NCBI GenBank assembly: GCA_012799535.1
Contig: JAAZLB010000182.1
Coordinates: forward strand, 1 to 5,305
Reading direction: 5' to 3'
DNA from: Bacillota bacterium
GTDB taxonomy: Bacteria > Bacillota > Limnochordia > Darwinibacteriales > Darwinibacteriaceae
DNA: 5,305 nucleotides
A program made the translations under genes and the position numbers. The notes under the pieces are model-generated. The model had not been told where the DNA came from, made no database searches, and worked only from the letters and a program-made list of their open reading frames with translations. Below are positions 1 through 5,305 of the stretch, piece by piece (the stretch's first letter is position 1; every line of letters starts with the position of its first letter).

Positions 1-820
1 CATAGTTATGCCAAATGTAGGTGTTTAGAAGATACGCACAGGCTACAAGAACCATGGCTAAATAGGGATCTAGTTTCTTTCTGGTTTTTGAGGCCTCCAA
101 TTGCTCTTTTTGTTTAGCTTCTTCCGCTAAAATCCCTGGTAAACCCAGTTTATTAGTTGTTCGTGTTGCACCAGGCACAAGGCCCAGAGGAAACACTGCA
201 CGCCCTTCCACAAAAGTATGAGCAGGGAGACTATCAAGTTCCCAAACTATTTCTGTAGGCGAAATAATCTGGACCTGACCTTGGAGTGGTCCGTACCCCC
301 AGGCACCAATTTCTTCGATGGAAGCACCACTAGGTAAGGTGAGAACTACCCGCACGTGGTCCCGTGGTTTTTCCCATTCTTTCCCCACAAATTGATAGTA
401 AAACTCTGCCACATCATTATGTTTGAGAATTACATTATCTAGAGTATAGCTTAGTTGGAAGACGCGAATTTCATCTGTCGCCTCAAAGCTCCAATCCACA
501 TAAACCTCATTTTTCTTAGTCTTCACAAAATATGTACCGGCAGGGCCAGGCGAATCCCCCTCAATTTGGGTGTACATAACGCCCTTTTCAGAGACTACTA
601 TATCACGCAACTCCACTCCGCGACTGGTGTCAAACCATTGAAACATCCCCGTATAAGTTCCGTCAAATCGTACTGTATGCTCTTCAGTTACCCGGACCAC
701 ACCATCTGCTCCCACCTGTGCTTCCATATGCAAATCTAGCAGGTGATAATTACGGGCCTCAACCGAAAAAGGGGTAAAGAGAAGCACTAGAACTAAACAC
801 AAGTAAAATAAACGCTTCAT
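1..820 (-). CDS. DUF2207-type predicted membrane protein, N-terminal part (3' end outside window)
   Basis: The reading frame opens with ATG at 820 and stays open to the window edge, giving 273 visible residues and no stop. Residues 1-22 form a typical signal peptide: MKR, a Leu/Val/Phe-rich core, and a VEA cleavage site before Arg23. Residues 24-225 look like the extracytoplasmic beta-rich domain of the DUF2207 family. Supporting stretches are a dGvvrVtEehtvrFdG start (about 38-54), the central LDNVILKHNDVAEFYYQF segment (127-144) ahead of GKEW, a WGYGPLQG loop (174-181), and GRAVFPLGLVPG (206-217). A charged helix (about 230-249) leads into a hydrophobic membrane segment (about 252-270), after which members usually continue with a cytoplasmic part that is cut off here. 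A perfect AAGGAGG at 828-834, 7 nt upstream, fixes the start. The function of the family is not established. It is divergent from the carbamate kinase gene, with no sign of shared function. The family call comes from recalled motif pattern and is fairly sure; the gene being real is very likely. Confidence 0.82.
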   Translation of the reverse strand, partial: MKRLFYLCLVLVLLFTPFSVEARNYHLLDLHMEAQVGADGVVRVTEEHTVRFDGTYTGMFQWFDTSRGVELRDIVVSEKGVMYTQIEGDSPGPAGTYFVKTKKNEVYVDWSFEATDEIRVFQLSYTLDNVILKHNDVAEFYYQFVGKEWEKPRDHVRVVLTLPSGASIEEIGAWGYGPLQGQVQIISPTEIVWELDSLPAHTFVEGRAVFPLGLVPGATRTTNKLGLPGILAEEAKQKEQLEASKTRKKLDPYLAMVLVACAYLLNTYIWHNY

Positions 821-827
821 GCTGTAG

Positions 828-834
828 CCTCCTT
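828..834 (-). promoter_or_regulatory. Ribosome binding site of the DUF2207-type gene
   Basis: On the minus strand this reads AAGGAGG, a full match to the anti-Shine-Dalgarno consensus, 7 nt before the ATG at 820. It fixes the start of a gene whose end is not in the window. Confidence 0.85.
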
Positions 835-855
835 CGCTCAATCTACCTAATGGAA

Positions 856-873
856 AATTCGGTTACCCGATTT
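856..873. promoter_or_regulatory. Imperfect inverted repeat in the divergent gap (possible operator)
   Basis: The arms AATTCGG and CCGATTT flank a 4-nt centre (TTAC), and 6 of 7 arm positions are complementary. The repeat lies between two divergent genes and touches the -35 region proposed for the carbamate kinase gene, where a regulator could act on one or both. A short imperfect repeat can occur by chance, so this is only a candidate. Confidence 0.22.
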
Positions 874-899
874 CAAATCCTGCCTTAATGAGTTATTAT
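872..899 (+). promoter_or_regulatory. Possible sigma-A-type promoter for carbamate kinase
   Basis: TTCAAA (872-877, 4 of 6 to TTGACA) and TATTAT (894-899, 5 of 6 to TATAAT) are separated by 16 bp. This would place the transcription start about 25-30 nt before the GTG start codon. The -35 match is weak, and the region is AT-rich enough for chance matches. I saw no convincing promoter for the divergent minus-strand gene in the same gap. Confidence 0.3.
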
Positions 900-920
900 C
901 AAAGAAGAACAAGAAAACTC

Positions 921-927
921 GAGGTGG
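921..927 (+). promoter_or_regulatory. Ribosome binding site of carbamate kinase
   Basis: GAGGTGG lies 7 nt before the GTG codon at 935. It supports this non-ATG start, which also gives the expected short N-terminus running straight into the ALGGNAI nucleotide-binding motif. Confidence 0.75.
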
Positions 928-934
928 AATACTA

Positions 935-1870
935 GTGAGTACTATTTTAGTAGCCCTAGGCGGCAACGCCATCTTACAACCAGGGCAAAGGGGAACATAC
1001 GAAGAGCAACTACAAAATGTGCAGATCTGTAGTGAAAGGTTAGCTGAACTAGTGGGGGAAGGTTACAAATTAGTGGTCACCCATGGTAATGGTCCCCAAG
1101 TGGGTAACTTACTAATCCAACAGGAGCGCGCCACGGACTTAACCCCATCTCTACCATTACATACTTGCGTAGCCCAAACCCAGGGTCAAGTTGGATTATT
1201 ACTCCAATTGTGTCTAGATAACGCCCTAGGTTCCCAAGGGTTAAATGTCCAAAGTACCGCACTGGTCACCCGTACCCTAGTAGATGGGGATGATGCAGCA
1301 TTTAAACAACCAACTAAACCGGTGGGTCCCTTCTTCTCAGAAGAATACGCCCAAGCTAGGATGAAACTTGGGGAGACTTGGATTGACGACAGCAAGCGGG
1401 GCTGGCGACGGGTGGTTCCCTCGCCCCAACCAAAAAAGATCTTGGAATTAGAATCGATCAAATGTCTACTAAAACAGCATAAAGTGGTCATTGCTGTGGG
1501 GGGAGGGGGAATCCCCGTGATCGAACAAGAAAACCAAATCGTAGGCGTGGATGCGGTAATTGATAAGGATCTAGCTAGCTCATTGCTTGCTCAAGAATTA
1601 AAACTAGAGACCTTTGTCATTTTAACCGATGTTGAGTCAGTTAAACTTAACTTTGGACAAGCTCAGGAGACTAGCATATCTTGTCTGTCAGTGGATACGG
1701 CAGAAAAATACCTCTGTGAGGGCCAATTCGCCGTTGGTAGTATGGCACCGAAAATTCAAGGAGCGATCAACTTTGTCAAAGCTGGGGGAAAAAGAGCCCT
1801 AATCACTTCTTTTGAGCAACTAAAACCCGCCCTCCAAGGGAAGGCGGGGACGGTTATTAGGCAAAATTAA
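935..1870 (+). CDS. arcC: Carbamate kinase
   Basis: A cytosolic enzyme of the amino-acid-kinase fold that catalyses the reversible reaction ATP + carbamate = ADP + carbamoyl phosphate. In fermenting bacteria it usually makes ATP from carbamoyl phosphate released by catabolic ornithine, putrescine or oxamate carbamoyltransferases. The 311 residues equal the normal family length. Visible motifs are ALGGNAI (7-13), VTHGNGPQVGN (48-58), AQTQGQVG (80-87), PTKPVGP (126-132), RRVVPSPQP (158-166), AVGGGGIPV (187-195), GVDAVIDKD (204-212, with Lys211), LTDVE (230-234) and GSMAPKI (268-274, with Lys273). Lys128, Lys211 and Lys273 match the conserved active-site lysines of the family. Translation starts at GTG. 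No arcA, arcB, allantoin or agmatine genes are in view, so the source of carbamoyl phosphate is unknown. The last 14 bp overlap the convergent uxaE gene, and I see no plus-strand terminator after the stop. The identification is very secure; the pathway is open. Confidence 0.96.
   Translation: MSTILVALGGNAILQPGQRGTYEEQLQNVQICSERLAELVGEGYKLVVTHGNGPQVGNLLIQQERATDLTPSLPLHTCVAQTQGQVGLLLQLCLDNALGSQGLNVQSTALVTRTLVDGDDAAFKQPTKPVGPFFSEEYAQARMKLGETWIDDSKRGWRRVVPSPQPKKILELESIKCLLKQHKVVIAVGGGGIPVIEQENQIVGVDAVIDKDLASSLLAQELKLETFVILTDVESVKLNFGQAQETSISCLSVDTAEKYLCEGQFAVGSMAPKIQGAINFVKAGGKRALITSFEQLKPALQGKAGTVIRQN
1822..1848 (-). terminator. Rho-independent terminator of the minus-strand operon, inside the arcC coding sequence
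   Basis: On the minus strand, 8 nt after the uxaE stop codon, CCCGCC (1848-1843) can pair with GGCGGG (1831-1826). Three more inner pairs form after one mismatch, leaving a 3-nt loop, and TTTT (1825-1822) follows, then AGTTG. The T-tract is short. On the plus strand the hairpin is not followed by T residues, so it is directional for the kinase-LarA-UxaE operon. It lies wholly within arcC codons. Confidence 0.62.
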
Positions 1871-3362
1871 GGGGTTCTAGATGACGTCTTAGATGGGTAG
1901 AAAGGAAATCATCGTACATAGTCTCATGCTTTGCTAAAGTTCTATATATTGCTTCTTTCAGCACAGGGTCTTGCAACATAAAGCCATAGGTTATGTGCAA
2001 AAGCTGCCTTGCATCATCTTGATTAAGTAAATCTGGTAGTTGCGTATCTGAAAGTTCATCCAGCAGGGGAATATTAGCCACATCAAGGCTAACTTGATAA
2101 TAGTTTTTAGCCTTTTCAAGGGAGTTGAGGGCGGTTGCATGTAATTTACGATACAAGTTAGGATCTACCGTAGCGATAACTCGCACCGCTTCTAGCCAAT
2201 TGGTTCCCGCGGTCTTCACATGACATCTTTCTCCCACGTATTTACCGATAATGGGAAACACGCTAAACTTGTCACTTCCTGAGTGAATGCTTAGTTTGTA
2301 CCCAAAGTGTTCCGCGATCTCCCCGTGAACCACAAATTCCCGTTCAAACTGCTCCAAATCCCCTAGATAATCTATGCCCTTTTCAAAAGAACCACAGAAG
2401 CGTGGTGCGATGCCAGCAATTTCAATACCCCTTCTGGATAACTCGTTAGCCACAAAAAAGTGGTCCTGAGGAGTGGTGGGTGTACCAACCTCATCAATGC
2501 TAATCTCAAAATCGAGGGCCCGATCTAACTGGGAAATCACATCTTTGTATACTTGTTCCATAAAATTGAGGGCAGGATGGTAAGTCAGAATCATACGGTA
2601 ATAGTGTTCTTCTCCAATTTCGATAGCAGTACCATTTTCAAGGTAATGGGTACGCTTTTTATAAAGCTCCTCATATTCTGAGCGAAAATCCTGGGGTAAT
2701 AGGGCATAACGTGCTAGTACCTCATCAGTGCCCATCTTTGCTATACCATCATCAATATGTTCGGAACAATCCAAAGTAATCATACTAAAACCTAGTTCAA
2801 GGGCAACTTTAATATCTTCGATTCTCTTTAGATGATCCCCATCTGCCCCAAAGCCACCTTCGTAACCAGTTTGAAATACTGCCCAAGAGGCCGCATCAAG
2901 CACATCTTGGTAGGTTCTATTGGTCAATTGCAATTCTCTCATGGATTGCTGGGCCAAGACTGGCCTCACCTTGGTATTTTTAATAGCTTTCAGATGCCCA
3001 GGTGATGCCAAACCAAGGCGATCCCCAAGACCCATAGATACTCCACTGGATCCAAAGGGTTGAGGGGCGGTCCAAGGAAAGAGTCCCCGTAATACTTGAG
3101 CATTGTGTGCACTAAGGGGAGCCTTTTTTACTGGAAAAGCTCCTATAGTAGAGACTTTGCCCTCAAAAGAATCCGTAGCCAAATTGTTCCCTACAATAAC
3201 CAGCGACTTGTCTAGTTCTTCCTTAACCAAAAACAATAGGCTACCATCCACCTCTTGAAGAGACTCCTCATAGACCCCAGGAACCTGTTGATTTTTTAGT
3301 CCTTTTTTTAGTTCCCCTATATTTCGTGCATTCTCTACAATTTTACGCCAATTTGACAACAC
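1857..3362 (-). CDS. uxaE: Tagaturonate/fructuronate epimerase (UxaE family)
   Basis: UxaE is a cytosolic epimerase that interconverts D-tagaturonate and D-fructuronate, joining the galacturonate and glucuronate branches of hexuronate catabolism. It was first assigned in Thermotoga. Related enzymes are also known as fructose/tagatose 4-epimerases, so a neutral ketohexose substrate is possible. The 501 residues match the family length. Recognisable blocks in order are GLGDRLGLASPGHL (111-124), AQQSMREL (137-144), the signature FGADGDHLK (171-179), TLDCSEHID (196-204), SIDEVGTPT (288-296), FEKGIDYLGDLEQFERE (326-342), IHSGSDKFSVFP (359-370), HVKTAGTNWLEAV (381-393) and LHITYG (455-460). The conserved His, Asp and Glu residues in these blocks fit a metal-dependent barrel enzyme, although I cannot assign ligands from sequence alone. 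It is last in the minus-strand operon, 67 bp after the LarA-family gene. The start is GTG at 3362 or, with better ribosome-binding spacing, TTG at 3359. Its 3' end overlaps arcC. Confidence 0.93.
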   Translation of the reverse strand: MLSNWRKIVENARNIGELKKGLKNQQVPGVYEESLQEVDGSLLFLVKEELDKSLVIVGNNLATDSFEGKVSTIGAFPVKKAPLSAHNAQVLRGLFPWTAPQPFGSSGVSMGLGDRLGLASPGHLKAIKNTKVRPVLAQQSMRELQLTNRTYQDVLDAASWAVFQTGYEGGFGADGDHLKRIEDIKVALELGFSMITLDCSEHIDDGIAKMGTDEVLARYALLPQDFRSEYEELYKKRTHYLENGTAIEIGEEHYYRMILTYHPALNFMEQVYKDVISQLDRALDFEISIDEVGTPTTPQDHFFVANELSRRGIEIAGIAPRFCGSFEKGIDYLGDLEQFEREFVVHGEIAEHFGYKLSIHSGSDKFSVFPIIGKYVGERCHVKTAGTNWLEAVRVIATVDPNLYRKLHATALNSLEKAKNYYQVSLDVANIPLLDELSDTQLPDLLNQDDARQLLHITYGFMLQDPVLKEAIYRTLAKHETMYDDFLSTHLRRHLEPLNFA

Positions 3363-3366
3363 TATT

Positions 3367-3373
3367 CCTCCTT
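3367..3373 (-). promoter_or_regulatory. Ribosome binding site of uxaE; start codon ambiguous
   Basis: The minus strand reads AAGGAGG, then AATA, then GTG TTG. Spacing is 4 nt to the GTG at 3362 and 7 nt to the TTG at 3359. The second spacing is closer to the usual optimum, so the protein may begin one codon later than the longest call. No ATG, GTG or TTG lies further upstream in frame before the larA-like stop. Confidence 0.8.
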
Positions 3374-3429
3374 GGGCATTAAAGATATTGTTTTTTCTAA
3401 GTCCGTTACGGATGCCAACTCCCCAATTC

Positions 3430-4695
3430 TTAGCTAAAATCCCTCTCCAAGGCCCACAGACCTAACGCTGGATTGCTAATAAAAAATACTTCTTCCCCAT
3501 CAACTAGGTTATATCCGTCCTTGAGTAGGCTAGGATTATAGATCTGCACTGCCTCTTGATAGGGCATATATTGATAGTTTACGCCTTGGATCTCTGCTTC
3601 CGTTAAATGCTGCACCGCATAGGTGATCTTAAATCTACCATCAGAAGAACCGTGGATTAAGTGGGCCGCAACAGACAAATTCTTACCTAACTCTTCATCA
3701 GTGGCAACAAAATTCAAGATCTCATCCCGATCCTTATATCCATAGGCACGAATTAGACGATCAATATCCAAATCCTCACCAAAAGAACGTACCCCTGGTG
3801 CCATAATCAAAAGTTCACCACCATCGGCAATAGCCATGCGGGTGCGATAGACAGCCTTATTTCCAAGCCAAGTGCTTCTAAACTCTTTGGGATCCAAGTA
3901 AACAACGACTTTTTCTAACGGTTTACTCAATAGATCCAAATTACATGCTTGGCTTTTGGCTACTGCTTGCGTAAACACTTCCCGCTCATTTCCTATAAAT
4001 AACCCTTGTAAGGTTGTATTCTGATTCCTTGTTTCCGTGACTGTGAGAATATAGGCGATTGGTAAATCCTTGAGAAAATTCTCTTCCGCATAATCAAACA
4101 CCTTACGTACAGGTGAATAATCCCGCCCCATCATCTTTTCCATGCCATAAACGGCACCTAGAAAGTGGGATTTATCAATTATATCCTTTCCGCCACAGCC
4201 CACCACAATATTCTTGGTATAGTTAGCCATACCCACTACTTCATGGGGAACAACTTGCCCCACAGATAGGATCAAATCGTAGCCGCCGTTCAGGATCTCT
4301 CTATTAATATCAACCGTTATAGAATAATCCAAAAGTCCCTCTGAAACTTGGGAAACGAAATCACCTGGTACCACTCCCACTTGCTCAACATCGGTACGCC
4401 AGTGATGATCCAAATAGACTTCTAGTGGTATGTCCGCGCCAAAAATCCGCTGCTTCTCCTCTATAGTCATGGGTACGTGAGTACCCAAGGCTGGGAGAAT
4501 TTTAACTTGGGCCGGTCGGACTAAATGATACAACATGTTTGTAATTGGTCCAGCTAAACTGTGGGCCCGAGTACCATCTGGCGGGATAATTAACACCTTC
4601 TCTAACTTAACTGGGTAGTTTCCCAGCCATTCCTCAAGCACCCTTTCAACAGTGGCCAAACTAATAGGTCCATCTTTATAGAAACAATTTTCCAA
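3430..4695 (-). CDS. LarA-family (DUF2088) nickel-dependent 2-hydroxyacid racemase/epimerase homologue
   Basis: Members of the lactate racemase family invert the 2-hydroxyl carbon of hydroxy acids using a nickel-pincer nucleotide bound to a lysine. Known activities include lactate, malate and 2-hydroxyglutarate racemases and a D-gluconate 2-epimerase. The 421 residues fit the family. Asp40 and Arg43 in PPDGTRAH, His73 in ALGTHVP, and the DHHW motif (96-99) match the N-terminal active-site region. His151, Lys161 and His177 have the same spacing as His174, Lys184 and His200 of Lactobacillus plantarum LarA (10 and 16 residues), so cofactor attachment and acid-base residues appear intact. The loop before the lysine reads GMANYTK rather than the GG-K form of true lactate racemases, so it belongs to another subgroup. 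It starts at TTG, 6 nt after the kinase gene, and shares its ribosome binding site with that gene's stop. Cofactor genes larB, larC and larE are not in view. Family sure; substrate unknown, probably a sugar acid by context. Confidence 0.92.
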   Translation of the reverse strand: MENCFYKDGPISLATVERVLEEWLGNYPVKLEKVLIIPPDGTRAHSLAGPITNMLYHLVRPAQVKILPALGTHVPMTIEEKQRIFGADIPLEVYLDHHWRTDVEQVGVVPGDFVSQVSEGLLDYSITVDINREILNGGYDLILSVGQVVPHEVVGMANYTKNIVVGCGGKDIIDKSHFLGAVYGMEKMMGRDYSPVRKVFDYAEENFLKDLPIAYILTVTETRNQNTTLQGLFIGNEREVFTQAVAKSQACNLDLLSKPLEKVVVYLDPKEFRSTWLGNKAVYRTRMAIADGGELLIMAPGVRSFGEDLDIDRLIRAYGYKDRDEILNFVATDEELGKNLSVAAHLIHGSSDGRFKITYAVQHLTEAEIQGVNYQYMPYQEAVQIYNPSLLKDGYNLVDGEEVFFISNPALGLWALERDFS

Positions 4696-4701
4696 GGCGA
4701 C

Positions 4702-4709
4702 TCACCACC
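4702..4709 (-). promoter_or_regulatory. Ribosome binding site of the LarA-family gene, overlapping the kinase stop codon
   Basis: The minus strand reads GGTGGTGA, 7 of 8 matches to GGAGGTGA, ending 6 nt before the TTG start at 4695. Its final TGA is the stop codon of the upstream kinase, which suggests translational coupling. The next Met in the LarA frame is residue 55, beyond the conserved PPDGTR motif, so the TTG start is needed. Confidence 0.7.
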
Positions 4710-5305
4710 CTAACGTACTCTCATAATTTTCCAAATACCGCCTAAACCTTTTACCGTATTGCCGATGTCGCTCTTCATGGGGCATGATGGTTCCCATAAG
4801 GGGAGGGGTATATTCCCTAACATGTTCGAGTGCACCACTGGCCTGCAAAGCGAACAAGGCTGCACCAAGTGTAGATTCATGAACATTACCAGTGGTAGTC
4901 AATTTCGACCCGAAAATATCTGCTGCCATTTGAGACCAATAAGGGGAATGAATTATTCCTCCACTGAGGCGAATGTCCACTGGCAGGGATGCAACCTTCT
5001 GCAATTCTAAAAACGATTGGTACAACGTGAAAAGAATTCCCTCTAAAACTGCATTATAGAGATGTACCACCGTGTGTTCCGAAGTCAAGCCTACAAACCC
5101 TCCTGTACGGTTTTCTTGCCAACCGGGGGCCCTTTCGCCATAAATAAAGGGAAAGAAGAGGGGGCCTGAGTCCACAGGTAGCTTACTTGCCTCACGAGCC
5201 AAGTGCTCATGATCATCATTGTCTAAGCTAAATTGCCGCATAAACCACTCTAAGTTGCTAGTGGCGTGGGTAGCCACTCCCGCTAGACGCTGTCCATCCA
5301 CAAGA
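4702..5305 (-). CDS. FGGY-family carbohydrate kinase, C-terminal part (gluconokinase-like; 5' end outside window)
   Basis: FGGY kinases phosphorylate sugars, polyols or sugar acids with ATP in the cytosol. Full members have about 490-520 residues in two actin-like domains; only the last 200 residues are visible, covering most of the C-terminal ATP-binding domain. Seen in order, numbered within the fragment, are SNLEWF (16-21), the GPLFFPFIYGERAPGW block (47-62), HLYNAVLEGILFTLY (81-95), LSGGIIHSPYWSQMAADIFG (113-132) and ESTLGAALFAL (143-153), the usual adenine/phosphate-binding blocks. The ERAPGW form and the overall pattern are most like gluconokinases and related sugar-acid kinases, but the substrate-binding half is missing, so xylulokinase- or glycerol-kinase-like specificities cannot be excluded. 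The frame stays open to the window edge, and a GTG at 5301 is an internal valine rather than a start. It is the first visible gene of the operon with the LarA-type and UxaE-type epimerases, which points to a sugar-acid substrate. Confidence 0.93.
   Translation of the reverse strand, partial: LVDGQRLAGVATHATSNLEWFMRQFSLDNDDHEHLAREASKLPVDSGPLFFPFIYGERAPGWQENRTGGFVGLTSEHTVVHLYNAVLEGILFTLYQSFLELQKVASLPVDIRLSGGIIHSPYWSQMAADIFGSKLTTTGNVHESTLGAALFALQASGALEHVREYTPPLMGTIMPHEERHRQYGKRFRRYLENYESTLGW

Noticed and set aside
455..739. 94-codon open frame on the plus strand
   Set aside because: It lies entirely antisense to the DUF2207-type gene, has no ribosome binding site that I can see, and its product has no recognisable domain. 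It is a shadow of the minus-strand coding sequence.
1077..1491. Two overlapping open frames of 61 and 101 codons on the minus strand
   Set aside because: Both are antisense to the well-supported carbamate kinase gene and show no family features.
3402..3412. Short palindrome TCCGTTACGGA near a run of six T as a terminator between the LarA-type gene and uxaE
   Set aside because: On the transcribed minus strand the tract after the hairpin is A-rich, not T-rich. On the plus strand the T run precedes the hairpin. The stem is only 4-5 bp.
3362..3418. 18-codon mini-frame from TTG (3418) to TAG (3364-3362) between the LarA-type gene and uxaE on the minus strand
   Set aside because: The encoded peptide looks protein-like (ASVTDLEKTISLMPKEE), but the purine-rich GGGGAG touches the TTG with no spacing. 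Other starts are lacking or give very few residues, and an open stretch this short is expected by chance.
4759..5010. 83-codon open frame on the plus strand
   Set aside because: It is antisense to the conserved FGGY kinase domain, and its product looks like out-of-frame translation.
5299..5301. GTG as a start codon for a 199-residue kinase-like protein
   Set aside because: The frame continues open upstream to the window edge, and the product would lack the N-terminal half of an FGGY kinase. The codon is better read as an internal valine of a gene cut by the window.

Overview
The window appears to come from an anaerobic, fermentative bacterium, most likely of the Bacillota (Clostridia or Limnochordia type). 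This rests on moderate GC, strong Shine-Dalgarno sequences (AAGGAGG), frequent GTG and TTG starts, and gene content: carbamate kinase, a nickel-dependent LarA-type racemase/epimerase, and a Thermotoga-type tagaturonate epimerase. The assignment is an inference from style and content only. No rRNA, tRNA, mobile element or CRISPR array is visible.

Layout. Positions 1-820 (minus) hold the N-terminal 273 residues of a secreted or membrane-anchored DUF2207-type protein whose end lies outside the window. A 114-bp divergent gap (821-934) separates it from a complete carbamate kinase gene (935-1870, plus). The kinase gene runs tail-to-tail into a minus-strand operon, overlapping its last gene by 14 bp. 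In transcription order the operon is: the C-terminal 200 residues of an FGGY sugar or sugar-acid kinase (4702-5305), a LarA-family (DUF2088) racemase/epimerase (3430-4695), and a UxaE-family tagaturonate/fructuronate epimerase (1857-3362). The kinase stop codon lies inside the ribosome binding site of the LarA gene, so these two look translationally coupled. UxaE follows after 67 bp with its own strong ribosome binding site. A GC-rich hairpin with a T-tract, inside the 3' end of the carbamate kinase gene but oriented for the opposite strand, is the likely terminator of this operon.

How the genes may work together. UxaE interconverts D-tagaturonate and D-fructuronate, the keto-acids formed from galacturonate and glucuronate. 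LarA homologues racemise or epimerise 2-hydroxy acids, and some are known to act as D-gluconate 2-epimerases (gluconate/mannonate). The FGGY kinase resembles gluconokinase-type enzymes. Together they suggest a sugar-acid module that could link the hexuronate pathway, through mannonate and gluconate, to 6-phosphogluconate. The enzyme families are well supported. The combined pathway and the exact substrates are hypotheses. The carbamate kinase has no arginine-deiminase partner in view, and its relation to the sugar-acid genes is probably only positional.
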